The notes under the pieces were generated by a model. It saw only the letters and a list, made by a program, of their open reading frames with translations, was not told the origin of the DNA and ran no database searches. DNA of 9,297 nt from Comamonas sp. lk. GTDB lineage: Bacteria > Pseudomonadota > Gammaproteobacteria > Burkholderiales > Burkholderiaceae_C. A program made the position numbers and the translations under genes. The DNA lies in the NCBI GenBank assembly GCA_945875225.1, contig CAMCJY010000058.1:1-9297 (forward strand). Reading direction: 5' to 3'. This document shows positions 1 to 7,949 of this stretch, one piece after another. The stretch's first letter is position 1; every line of letters begins with the position of its first letter.

Positions 1-219
1 GGCCAGCGTATCCCAGATGCTCAGATCGCCATCTAGCAAGACCGGCACTATGCCTGCCGGGTTGATGCCTGCTATGCGCTGCTTGAATTGCGAATCCGGG
101 CTGAAACTGTCGAAGCGGACATAAACCTCTTCAAAAACAATGCCCGCCTGCGTCATCGCCACCCAGGGCCGCATGGACCAGGAGGAATAATTTTTATTTC
201 CGATGTACAACTTAAGCAT
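1..219 (-). CDS. Glutathione S-transferase, N-terminal part (cut by window edge)
   Basis: The first 73 codons of a glutathione S-transferase; the rest lies beyond position 1. Translation begins MLKLYIGNKNYSSWSMRPWV and continues through NPAGIVPVLLDG to SIWDTLA. This is the thioredoxin-fold N-terminal domain. The SSW segment near residues 11-13 sits where the glutathione-activating Ser is found in this class. The IVPVLLDG segment has the cis-Pro before the strand that binds the glutathione backbone, and the following WDTLA replaces the usual E-S pair. Known role of the family: conjugation or reduction of electrophiles with glutathione in the cytoplasm; the substrate is unknown. The ATG is set by a strong AGGAGG eight bases upstream. 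It lies 27 bp downstream of the lytic transglycosylase stop on the same strand, so the two are probably co-transcribed. The C-terminal helical domain cannot be checked here. Confidence 0.9.
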   Translation of the reverse strand, partial: MLKLYIGNKNYSSWSMRPWVAMTQAGIVFEEVYVRFDSFSPDSQFKQRIAGINPAGIVPVLLDGDLSIWDTLA

Positions 220-227
220 AGTTTTTT

Positions 228-233
228 CCTCCT
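228..233 (-). promoter_or_regulatory. Strong Shine-Dalgarno of the GST gene
   Basis: The minus strand reads AGGAGG here, eight bases before the ATG at 219. It is the best ribosome-binding site in the window. It sits entirely in the 27-bp gap after the transglycosylase stop codon, which suggests that GST is translated independently from a shared mRNA rather than by translational coupling. Confidence 0.8.
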
Positions 234-246
234 GCGAGTTTTAGCG

Positions 247-2247
247 TCAGGGCAGAGCGAGCCCGGTTTCCGGTGCAATGGCATCCAGCGGCCCAACGCT
301 GCCTAAGCGCGCCTTGATGGACTGCGGCTGGCCGCTGATCATGGCAGCATACAGCGTGGTGTTGGAGAGCACTTTTTTCACGTAATCGCGGGTTTCGTTG
401 AATGGAATGTTCTCCGCCCAAATCGCCGCTTCCAGCACTGGCGCGCCACTGGCGCCGCGCCATGTCCGCGCCCGGCTAGGACCCGCGTTGTAGGCCGCCG
501 CTGCCAGCGGCATAGAGCCCTGAAAGCTATCGAGCACCAGTTTGAGGTAGCCCGTGCTGATCGCGATATTGGTGTCCCGGTCGGTCAATTTAGCGGGTGT
601 GAAGTCGCTCATACCGATTTTTTTGGCAGTCCATCTGGCGGTCGCTGGCATGACTTGCATCAGCCCCGAAGCGCCCACGACGGAGCGCGCGTCCATGATA
701 AAACGGCTCTCTTGGCGGATCAATCCATACACATAGGCGGGCTCTAAACCAATGCTTTGGGCACGTGCCAACACGGCGGCCTTAAAGGGCATGGGAAAGC
801 GCTGCTCCATGTCTATGAGGGCTTTGCTGCGCTCGCTGGTGTTGATGCAGCGGTCCCAGACTTCGGCGTGGCAGGCTAATTCGGCGGCGGCCAGCAGGCT
901 GCGGTCGTCCATGCCGCCTTTGGTGTGCAGGCTGATGCTGTAATTCCATTCGCGCACGCCTTCGCTACGCAGACCCAGGGCAATCGCATGCAAGGCTCGC
1001 TGCAAGCCGGGGTTTTTGCGCGCTGCTTCTTTTTCTTCTAGCGTAGGGGGCACCGGCTTGGCCGGCAATACGCTGCGCTGGCCCAGCTCTTCGAGCGCCA
1101 GTTGTTCATAAAAACCACGGATGCCGGCGATGCTTTGCAGACTCGCCACGGCCTGGGCGCGGGCCACTTCGGTCGGTTTTTGGGCCAACACCGCGCGCGC
1201 ATGCCAGTAAACCCAGGCCGCATCCGCGCGCAATTCTGGCGGCAAGGCGGCAAAAGCGGCTTCTACCTGCGCCCATTGACCGGCACGCAGGGCAGCGCGC
1301 AAAGCCCACAGCACCTGGTCTTCATGCATGTGGTCCAGGCGGCCTTTTTGGTAGTAGGACAAAGCGTTGTCCTGGCTTTTTTGCGCTGCCCGCTTAGCAA
1401 TCACGCCCCAAATCCAACTGCGCTCTTCGGCTGTCAATTGCGCGCGCCAGCGCAGCTTGTCCACCTCCAGCGCCGCTTCCTGGGGCTCCAGATAGGCCAG
1501 TCGGATCAGCGCCAGCGACACGAACTCGCGGGTCTGCGGGCGCAGGGCCGTGAGTTTGTCGTTCAGGTATTTGGCCGGGCTTTGGTAAATGGCGGACACG
1601 GTTTTGACCCATTTGGTATCTAGCGTAGCCACCGCCTGCGTAGTGACTTTGAGGCGGTCGTTCTCCATCCCCAGGCGCGCGCGCAGCCAAGCTACTTGGG
1701 CCGGCATATTGCGCGCCTTGATCAATTCCTGGGCGGCGTCGGCACAGGCTTCGTCGGGCTCGCGCTGGGCTAGCCAGAGGGCCTGTAACTGCTTGGCCAC
1801 GTCGGCGCCGCTGCTGAGGTAGTCGCTCCACAAGGCATAGCATTGGATCGACCGGTCATCGGCCATGCGGTACATAGGCAGTTGGGCGCGAAACGTGGCC
1901 CAATCCCGGTTGCGGCCTAACTGCAGCAACCATTCGGCGCGGAGCCGATCCTCCTGGTAGCTACCGGCATAGCGCGCCAGCATGCTTTCGATCTCGGCCT
2001 TGTCGGCCTGGTCCAACCGGAGCGATATCTCCCAGTAAGCCGCCCAGGGCTCCAGCAGCGAGCCTTTGGCTTGCGGCAATAATTGCGTCAGTTGTTTGCG
2101 ATCGCCGAGTTTGAAAGCCTGCGCCATGTCCAGCACGGCCTGGTCGTTGCGCGCCAGATCCACGGCTTGGGCCCGCGCAGCGTAGCTAGGCAGGGCGACT
2201 GCGACAATACAGACCCAGGCCGCGAAATTTTTTTTGATTAACCACAT
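247..2247 (-). CDS. slt: Soluble lytic murein transglycosylase (Slt70 type, GH23)
   Basis: A 666-residue protein, close to E. coli Slt70 in length. It begins with a Sec signal peptide (KK near residues 5-6, a hydrophobic stretch around 9-22, AxA-type cleavage near residue 28), so it acts in the periplasm. Residues about 30-480 are the helical superhelical U/L domain seen in Slt70. The C-terminal goose-lysozyme-like catalytic domain carries GLIRQESRF with catalytic Glu513, ASGLMQVMP at about 526-534, AAYNAGP at about 584-590 and ETRDYVKKVL near 618. The family cleaves the MurNAc-GlcNAc bond of peptidoglycan non-hydrolytically, leaving 1,6-anhydroMurNAc. The ATG follows no clear Shine-Dalgarno. 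It lies 9 bp from the ATG of the divergent cyclo-ligase gene, so its promoter must lie inside that gene. GST follows on the same strand. Confidence 0.96.
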   Translation of the reverse strand: MWLIKKNFAAWVCIVAVALPSYAARAQAVDLARNDQAVLDMAQAFKLGDRKQLTQLLPQAKGSLLEPWAAYWEISLRLDQADKAEIESMLARYAGSYQEDRLRAEWLLQLGRNRDWATFRAQLPMYRMADDRSIQCYALWSDYLSSGADVAKQLQALWLAQREPDEACADAAQELIKARNMPAQVAWLRARLGMENDRLKVTTQAVATLDTKWVKTVSAIYQSPAKYLNDKLTALRPQTREFVSLALIRLAYLEPQEAALEVDKLRWRAQLTAEERSWIWGVIAKRAAQKSQDNALSYYQKGRLDHMHEDQVLWALRAALRAGQWAQVEAAFAALPPELRADAAWVYWHARAVLAQKPTEVARAQAVASLQSIAGIRGFYEQLALEELGQRSVLPAKPVPPTLEEKEAARKNPGLQRALHAIALGLRSEGVREWNYSISLHTKGGMDDRSLLAAAELACHAEVWDRCINTSERSKALIDMEQRFPMPFKAAVLARAQSIGLEPAYVYGLIRQESRFIMDARSVVGASGLMQVMPATARWTAKKIGMSDFTPAKLTDRDTNIAISTGYLKLVLDSFQGSMPLAAAAYNAGPSRARTWRGASGAPVLEAAIWAENIPFNETRDYVKKVLSNTTLYAAMISGQPQSIKARLGSVGPLDAIAPETGLALP

Positions 2248-2256
2248 GGGGTGATT

Positions 2257-2879
<623 letters not shown>

Positions 2880-2883
<4 letters not shown>

Positions 2884-3800
2884 TCTTTTTGTGCGGCCAG
2901 GGCGCGCACATCGTTTTCATAGCCTTTAAGCAGGCGCACCATGTGCTTGCGCTGTTCGGCGCTAGTTTGAGCGTGCAGTCGGGCAAAGGCCTGGCAGGTA
3001 TTGGTCGTCATTTGTTCATGGTACTGCCGGTAGGCCGGGTTGGAAGACTGGACATAGCGCTGCGCCAAGTCGGCCAGCGCGCTCTGTGCGGTGGGAGTAT
3101 CGGCGCCGCGCAAGCGTTCCAGGGTTTGCAAAACCGCCTGCTGGCGTGCTTGCACCTCCTCGAAATAGCGCTTTTCGTCAAAGCCGGTTTGGGACATGGC
3201 ATCTTGGAAGGCACGGGTTTGCTCGGCGCTTAGCTTGCCATAGAGGTCTTGCATGCGCTCCAGGCTTTTGCGCGTTCGCATGTCCATGCCTTGCGTTCTG
3301 GCGTCCTGCCATTCCTCGCGCATTTTGCGGTTGTTTTTTTCATAGGCCTTGGCCAGCCCTGCCAATTGCTCCGGCTTAAGCCCGGGCACTAGCGCCGCTG
3401 CGATCGGCATGGCGCGTTGTGTGAGCGCTTCGCTGCGCTGGAACACCGACGAATAAAGCGCGCAAAAGCGCGGGCCGTCGGGGTTTTGCAGTGCCAAGGT
3501 CTGGGCCTCCTGCAAAAGTTCGGCGACCAGGGGCAATTCTTCGCCCCGGTGCCATCGGTGCAGCGTCTTTAATTCCGCGCCGACGCGGCGTGCCTGCGCG
3601 TTGTCAAAGTCCAAGTAGCTGTCCAGCCATAAATACATGAGGTCGGGCGCTACGCTATAGCCCAAGCGTGCCGCACTGCAGCCGCCAAGCGCCAACACCA
3701 AGCACAGCAGCACGAGCGTCAGAAAGCGCCTGCCACCGCCACCGATAATGGCACTCAGGCAGGCGGTACCAGGCACCGGCTGGAAAAAAGTAAAGGACAT
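2880..3800 (-). CDS. DUF6279 family lipoprotein
   Basis: A 306-residue protein if started at the ATG ending at 3800. Residues about 26-40 are a hydrophobic signal ending in the lipobox LALGGC, so Cys41 is the predicted lipidation site and the mature protein is membrane-anchored in the periplasm. The mature part is almost all helical and charged. It contains YLWLDSYLDFDNAQ (56-69) and LHRWHRGEELP (80-90), features I recognise from the DUF6279 family, whose function is unknown. Forty residues before the Cys is long for a type II signal, and no Shine-Dalgarno precedes this ATG. A start nearer the hydrophobic stretch (for example GTG at 3774-3776 or CTG at 3756-3758) is possible and would open space for promoters. 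The reading frame stays open upstream to about 4253, but that part lies antisense to glmU and does not look like protein. Its stop TAA overlaps the cyclo-ligase stop. Confidence 0.82.
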
Positions 3801-5244
3801 GGCAGTGAGTCTAATTGCGAGCGATGCATCCGCTTTGGGTGCTGACAAGATCAAGCCTGCTGTTGAGGTGGTCATGATGGCCGCTGGCAAGGGTACGCGC
3901 ATGAAAAGCAACAAACCCAAAGTGCTGCAGATGCTAGCCCATTTACCCCTGGCAGGGCATGTGCTGGAGGCCGCGCGTTGGGTGGATGCGCGCAAAGTGG
4001 TGGTCGTAACCGGGCATGGCGCGGCACAAGTGGAGTCGGCCTTGTCGCTATTGGCAGGATCGCTCCAGCTGGAATTTGCGCGCCAGGAACCCCAGTTGGG
4101 GACCGGGCATGCGGTACAAACCGCCGCCCCACATCTGGCTGACGATGCGATCGTGCTGGTCTTGTCCGGTGATGTGCCCCTCACACGTGCGGCGACTTTG
4201 CAAGCCCTGTTGCACTTAAGCGCCGGCCAGCATCTTGCCTTGCTCACAGTCAATTTGCCCGATCCCAGCGGTTACGGGCGCGTGGTGCGCAATGGCCCAT
4301 CGGTCACCACCATCGTCGAACATAAGGACGCGAGCCCAGAAGAGCGCAGCATTCAAGAAATCTACGGCGGCATACTGGCAGCGCCTGCGCTACAGCTTAA
4401 ACAATGGCTGGGGCGGCTGGACAATCGCAACGCCCAAGGCGAGTATTACCTCACGGATGTGGTGAAGTTGGCGGTGCAGGACGGTGTGCAGGTGCTGGCC
4501 CATCGGATTGACGACCCCTTGGAGGTGGCTGGCGTGAACAGTCCTGCGCAACTAGCCGCCTTGGAGCGCGCCCATCAATTGCGCTTGGCCGAGGCTTTGA
4601 TGGAGCAAGGCGTGCGACTGAAGGATCCTGCCCGCATTGATGTGCGCGGTTCGCTGGTTTGCGCCAGGGACGTTGAGATCGATGTCGGCTGTGTGTTTGA
4701 AGGTCAGGTGCACTTGGGCGATGAGGTACGCATCGGGCCCCATTGCGTGCTGGCCAATTGCAGTATCGAGGCGGGCACCATCATCCAGGCATTTACCCAT
4801 ATAGACGGGGAAAGCCAAGGCGTGCGGGTGGGTGCAGGTGCCCGTATCGGCCCGTTCGCGCGCCTGCGCCCGGGAGCCGATCTGGGGCAGGACGTGTATA
4901 TCGGCAACTTTGTAGAAGTCAAAAATGCCCGCTTGGCCCAAGGCGCAAAGGCCAACCATTTGGCGTATTTAGGCGACGCCACGGTGGGTGAGCGGGTAAA
5001 TTTTGGCGCCGGCAGCATTACGGCAAATTACGACGGCGCGAACAAGCACCAGACCGTAATCGAAGATGATGTGCATGTCGGCAGCAATTGCGTGCTGATT
5101 GCGCCGTTGACCCTGGGCGCGGGCGGCACCATAGGCGGCGGCTCGACGATTACCAAGGACACGCCTGCAGGTGCATTGACGGTGGCGCGGGGCAAGCAAG
5201 TGAGTGTTGCTAACTGGAAGCGCCCGGTGAAGGGCGCTAAGTAA
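3799..5244 (+). CDS. glmU: Bifunctional N-acetylglucosamine-1-phosphate uridyltransferase / glucosamine-1-phosphate acetyltransferase
   Basis: A 481-residue cytoplasmic enzyme (E. coli 456). It acetylates GlcN-1-P with acetyl-CoA, then couples GlcNAc-1-P to UTP to give UDP-GlcNAc for peptidoglycan and LPS. The N-terminal pyrophosphorylase domain has AAGKGTRM (28-35), QLGTGHA (99-105), SGDVPL with metal-binding Asp125 (123-128), GYGR (158-161), VEHKDA (173-178), GEYYLTD (214-220) and Asn247. The C-terminal left-handed beta-helix has IGPFARLRPGA (350-360), AKANHLAYLGD with the probable catalytic His387, NYDG (410-413) and a basic tail WKRPVK (473-478). The first roughly 20 residues are an extension. 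AAAGGA at 3792-3797 is only one base before the ATG at 3799 but seven before an in-frame GTG at 3805, so GTG may be the true start (479 aa). A weak -10-like GATAAT lies at 3744-3749 without a good -35. No glmM is in view. Confidence 0.96.
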   Translation: MAVSLIASDASALGADKIKPAVEVVMMAAGKGTRMKSNKPKVLQMLAHLPLAGHVLEAARWVDARKVVVVTGHGAAQVESALSLLAGSLQLEFARQEPQLGTGHAVQTAAPHLADDAIVLVLSGDVPLTRAATLQALLHLSAGQHLALLTVNLPDPSGYGRVVRNGPSVTTIVEHKDASPEERSIQEIYGGILAAPALQLKQWLGRLDNRNAQGEYYLTDVVKLAVQDGVQVLAHRIDDPLEVAGVNSPAQLAALERAHQLRLAEALMEQGVRLKDPARIDVRGSLVCARDVEIDVGCVFEGQVHLGDEVRIGPHCVLANCSIEAGTIIQAFTHIDGESQGVRVGAGARIGPFARLRPGADLGQDVYIGNFVEVKNARLAQGAKANHLAYLGDATVGERVNFGAGSITANYDGANKHQTVIEDDVHVGSNCVLIAPLTLGAGGTIGGGSTITKDTPAGALTVARGKQVSVANWKRPVKGAK

Positions 5245-5250
5245 TTTTTT
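5219..5250 (+). terminator. Probable intrinsic terminator of glmU
   Basis: AGCGCCC (5219-5225) pairs perfectly with GGGCGCT (5232-5238) around a six-base loop GGTGAA. Six T follow at 5245-5250 after AAGTAA. The stem lies inside the last codons of glmU (RPVKGAK) and the stop codon lies between stem and T run. The six-base gap between stem and T run makes it less than ideal. Read on the minus strand it has no T run, so it would not stop lrp transcripts. Confidence 0.55.
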
Positions 5251-5741
5251 CAGCGTCGGGGCAGCGGCAAAGCGGCGCTAAATTTTGCGCGCTTGATGCT
5301 GAAAAACGCTTTGACATTGCGCACGTTGGCATCTTGGGTGAACAAGCGGCGCGTCACCTCTAAGTAATCTGGCATGGACAGGGCCTGCACCACCAGAATG
5401 AAATCTGGGCCGGAGGCTACGCGCCAGCATTGCTGGACGGCATCCTCGGCGATCGCCTTGGCCTCGAAGGCGTCCAAATGCTCTACCCCCTGCACATCCA
5501 AGGTCACTTCCACCAGCGCGCAAACCATGTGCCCCACCGATGCGCCTAAACGCGCCGGGTTGAGTACCGCGACCTGCCGCTCGATCCAGCCGCCTTCGGA
5601 AAGGCGCTTGACGCGTCGCAGACAAGTCGGGGGCGAGATGCGCAGTTTTTCTGCGAGCGCTACGTTGCTTAGCGATGCATCCTGCTGGAGATGGCCCAAA
5701 AGCTGGAGGTCCAGGGCGTCCAATTTTTCTGAAATTTTCAT
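5250..5741 (-). CDS. Lrp/AsnC family transcriptional regulator
   Basis: A 163-residue protein of typical family length. Residues 1-60 form the N-terminal winged helix-turn-helix: LDALDLQLLGHLQQDA, then NVALAEKLRISPPTCLRRVKRL as the helix-turn-helix (about 26-47), then GGWIERQVAVLNP. Residues about 70-150 are the RAM ligand-binding/oligomerisation domain, with a SGPDFILVV segment at 110-118 and FSIKRAKF near the end. The family forms dimers to octamers that wrap AT-rich DNA and respond to amino acids or other small metabolites. The ligand here is unknown. The gene is divergent from glmS across a very AT-rich spacer and converges with glmU with a 5-bp gap. Autoregulation and control of glmS are plausible inferences from position. 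Only a weak AAGAAAA lies upstream of the ATG. Confidence 0.92.
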   Translation of the reverse strand: MKISEKLDALDLQLLGHLQQDASLSNVALAEKLRISPPTCLRRVKRLSEGGWIERQVAVLNPARLGASVGHMVCALVEVTLDVQGVEHLDAFEAKAIAEDAVQQCWRVASGPDFILVVQALSMPDYLEVTRRLFTQDANVRNVKAFFSIKRAKFSAALPLPRR

Positions 5742-5830
5742 ATATTTTTCTTAATTTTTTGAATTTAAATTTTTTTATTGAATTTTATTGAATTTTAAAT
5801 TCTTTTTTCTTAAATTTTAAATCATTAATT
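5742..5830. promoter_or_regulatory. Extremely AT-rich divergent promoter/operator region between lrp and glmS
   Basis: Only 7 of these 89 bases are G or C, in sharp contrast to the GC-rich flanks. It contains ATTGAATTTT twice in tandem (5777-5786, 5787-5796, a 10-bp period) and three palindromes: AATTTAAATT (5762-5771), GAATTTTAAATTC (5790-5802, six-base arms around one T) and TTAAATTTTAA (5810-5820). Lrp-family proteins are known to bind AT-rich, partly palindromic sites in helical phase and often regulate a divergent neighbour, so this is the natural target of the adjacent regulator. One possible glmS promoter is TTGAAT (5788-5793), a 17-bp spacer, then TAAATT (5811-5816), but chance matches are expected in such sequence. 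The 46 bases from 5831 to the glmS start have ordinary composition. Confidence 0.7.
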
Positions 5831-5865
5831 TCTCGACAGAACGCATAGCATCAAGACCTCACTTT

Positions 5866-5869
5866 GGAG
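5866..5869 (+). promoter_or_regulatory. glmS Shine-Dalgarno that decides the start
   Basis: GGAG is seven bases before the ATG at 5877. An in-frame TTG at 5871 is only one base away, too close for this site. GlmS also needs Cys directly after the initiator Met, which only the ATG at 5877 provides. Confidence 0.75.
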
Positions 5870-5876
5870 TTTGACT

Positions 5877-7742
5877 ATGTGTGGCATTGTCGGCGCGGTA
5901 TCCAACCGCAATATCGTCCCGGTCTTGGTACAGGGTTTGCAGCGTTTGGAATACCGGGGATATGACTCCTGCGGTGTGGCGATTCACACGGCGAGTCTGC
6001 ATCCCAATACCGCGCAGCCCGGACTGCGACGTGCCCGTAGCACCGCCCGCGTGGTGGAGTTAATAGCCCAGGTAGAGGCGGATGCTATTGAGGGCGGCAC
6101 CGGCATCGCGCACACGCGCTGGGCCACCCATGGCGCGCCTGTGGTGCATAACGCACATCCCCATTTCAGCCCGGGCAAAGGCCCAGGCACACAAGACGGC
6201 CGGCTTGCCTTGGTGCATAACGGCATCATCGAAAACCACGATGAATTGCGCGCCAGCCTGCAGGCCAAAGGCTATGTCTTTAACAGCCAGACCGACACCG
6301 AAGTGATCGTGCACCTGGTTGACAGTTGCTACAACGGCGATCTCTTGGATGCGGTGATGGCCTGTGTTTTGCAACTACGGGGTGCTTATGCAATTGCGGT
6401 GATGCATGTGGACGAGCCCATGCGCATGGTAGGCGCGCGCGCCGGCTCGCCACTCGTCATCGGTGTGGGTCAGGGAGAAACATTTTTGGCCAGCGATGCC
6501 ATGGCCTTGGCCGGAGTGACAGATCAAATGGTGTACTTGCAAGAGGGGGACGTGGTGGACGTGCAAGCAGGCAAGTTCTGGGTGCTTGACAGTGCGCACA
6601 AGCCGGTGACACGCGCGGTGCACTCGGTGCAGGCCCATAGCGGGGCGGCGGAGTTGGGGCCCTATCGCCATTACATGCAAAAGGAAATATTTGAACAACC
6701 ACGCGCTGTGGCCGATACCTTGGAAGGTATTGCGGGCATCGTGCCCGAGTTATTCGGCGATGGCGCTTACAGCATCTTCAAACAGATTGATAAGGTGCTC
6801 ATTCTGGCCTGCGGCACCAGTTACTACAGCGGATGCGTAGCCAAGTACTGGATCGAAGCCATCGCCAAATTGCCCTGCGCAGTCGAGATCGCCAGCGAAT
6901 ACCGTTACCGCGATTCGGTGCCCGATAAGAAAACCTTGGTCGTCACCATCAGCCAATCCGGCGAAACTGCGGACACGCTTGCGGCATTGCGTCACGCGCA
7001 ATCGCTGGGCATGGAACACAGCCTTACCATTTGCAATGTTGCGAGTTCCGCCATGGTGCGGGAGTGCAAGTTGGCCTACGTTACGCGCGCCGGCGTGGAA
7101 ATCGGGGTCGCTTCCACCAAGGCTTTCACCACCCAACTGGTCGGGCTGTTCTTACTCACGCTGTCCCTGGCGCAAACCAAAGGCCACTTAACGGAGGCAG
7201 ATGAAACCACGGCACTCAAAGCACTGCGCCACCTGCCCAGTGCGCTGCAAGCCGTGCTGGCGCTGGAGCCCGCCATCATCGCGTGGTCCGAAGAATTTGC
7301 GTCCAAAGAAAATGCCTTGTTTCTAGGACGCGGAACCCACTACCCGATTGCCATGGAAGGCGCACTGAAACTCAAAGAAATCACCTATATCCACGCTGAA
7401 GCCTATGCCGCCGGCGAATTGAAACATGGGCCCCTGGCTTTGGTCACCAATGCCATGCCGGTGGTGACTGTTGCACCCAACGACGCCTTGCTGGAAAAGC
7501 TAAAAAGTAATATGCATGAAGTACGGGCCCGTGGTGGCATGTTGTATGTATTGGCAGATGCTGACACGCACATCCAAACCAGCGAGGGCATCAACGTCAT
7601 CCGCATGCCGGAAAACTATGGCGACCTCTCCCCCATCTTGCATGTCGTAGCGCTGCAACTGCTGGCCTACCACACCGCCTGCGCACGCGGTACTGATGTA
7701 GATAAACCACGTAATTTGGCGAAGTCGGTTACGGTGGAGTGA
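5877..7742 (+). CDS. glmS: Glutamine--fructose-6-phosphate aminotransferase (isomerising)
   Basis: A 621-residue cytoplasmic enzyme making glucosamine-6-phosphate from fructose-6-phosphate and glutamine, the first committed step to UDP-GlcNAc. It begins MCGIVGAV; Cys2 becomes the N-terminal nucleophile of the class II glutaminase after Met removal. Further glutaminase motifs are GIAHTRWATHG (76-86), VHNGIIENHDELR (113-125) and ASDAMAL (205-211). The two SIS sugar isomerase domains carry CGTSYYSG (312-319), SQSGETADTL (359-368), VASTKAFTTQ (411-420), LGRGTHYPIAMEGALKLKE (483-501) and ELKHGPLALV (514-523). The C-terminal tail DKPRNLAKSVTVE includes the catalytic-site Lys616. Compared with E. 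coli (609 aa) there is an insert around residues 98-109 (PGKGPGTQDG region), a variation I associate with relatives in the Burkholderiales. No glmS ribozyme is present. I see no clear terminator after the stop. Confidence 0.97.
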   Translation: MCGIVGAVSNRNIVPVLVQGLQRLEYRGYDSCGVAIHTASLHPNTAQPGLRRARSTARVVELIAQVEADAIEGGTGIAHTRWATHGAPVVHNAHPHFSPGKGPGTQDGRLALVHNGIIENHDELRASLQAKGYVFNSQTDTEVIVHLVDSCYNGDLLDAVMACVLQLRGAYAIAVMHVDEPMRMVGARAGSPLVIGVGQGETFLASDAMALAGVTDQMVYLQEGDVVDVQAGKFWVLDSAHKPVTRAVHSVQAHSGAAELGPYRHYMQKEIFEQPRAVADTLEGIAGIVPELFGDGAYSIFKQIDKVLILACGTSYYSGCVAKYWIEAIAKLPCAVEIASEYRYRDSVPDKKTLVVTISQSGETADTLAALRHAQSLGMEHSLTICNVASSAMVRECKLAYVTRAGVEIGVASTKAFTTQLVGLFLLTLSLAQTKGHLTEADETTALKALRHLPSALQAVLALEPAIIAWSEEFASKENALFLGRGTHYPIAMEGALKLKEITYIHAEAYAAGELKHGPLALVTNAMPVVTVAPNDALLEKLKSNMHEVRARGGMLYVLADADTHIQTSEGINVIRMPENYGDLSPILHVVALQLLAYHTACARGTDVDKPRNLAKSVTVE

Positions 7743-7949
7743 GGTGGCTAGAGGGTAATTTACTTTCCTCGCCCGCCCCACTTTTGCACCCTTAGAGAGG
7801 TAGTTTTGGAGCTGTTTAAGGCCAGGTAGGCGAAGAATGGCTTTCTGCACCCGTTTCCTGCTGACTATGGGGACTTTGACCCTGTCTGTTTGGACCTTAT
7901 CAATCCATGGACAACGTAAAGGCAGTGGATGGAAATCTAGATGCGCCTA
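7743..7949. other. Non-coding gap between glmS and the toxin gene
   Basis: About 207 bases with no convincing ORF, tRNA or strong terminator. Convergent transcripts of glmS and the toxin-antitoxin operon end here. The only structured piece is GGGGACTTTGACCC at 7869-7882 followed by a loosely similar GGACC at 7892-7896. It resembles in style short repeats scattered in betaproteobacterial genomes near REP-associated transposases, but one copy in one window cannot show that. Confidence 0.4.

Noticed and set aside
1102..1623. Plus-strand 173-codon ORF inside slt
   Set aside because: It is antisense to a well-supported transglycosylase frame, has no recognisable motifs, and is typical of shadow ORFs in GC-rich DNA.
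2190..2256. 6S RNA gene upstream of the cyclo-ligase, as in E. coli
   Set aside because: The upstream DNA is the signal-peptide coding end of slt, with no room for a roughly 180-base structured RNA.
3801..4253. Upstream extension of the DUF6279 reading frame (open to 457 codons)
   Set aside because: The extra 151 codons lie antisense to the conserved pyrophosphorylase domain of glmU. The protein is Cys/Thr/Ala-rich without family features, and the lipobox signal would end up internal.
5831..5876. glmS ribozyme, riboswitch or GlmZ-type target in the glmS leader
   Set aside because: The GC-normal leader is only about 46 bases and has no conserved ribozyme core or substantial stem; the ribozyme is known from Gram-positives.
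7500..7850. Minus-strand 116-codon ORF across the glmS end
   Set aside because: More than two thirds is antisense to the conserved glmS C-terminus. There is no Shine-Dalgarno or domain, and it does not explain the gap.
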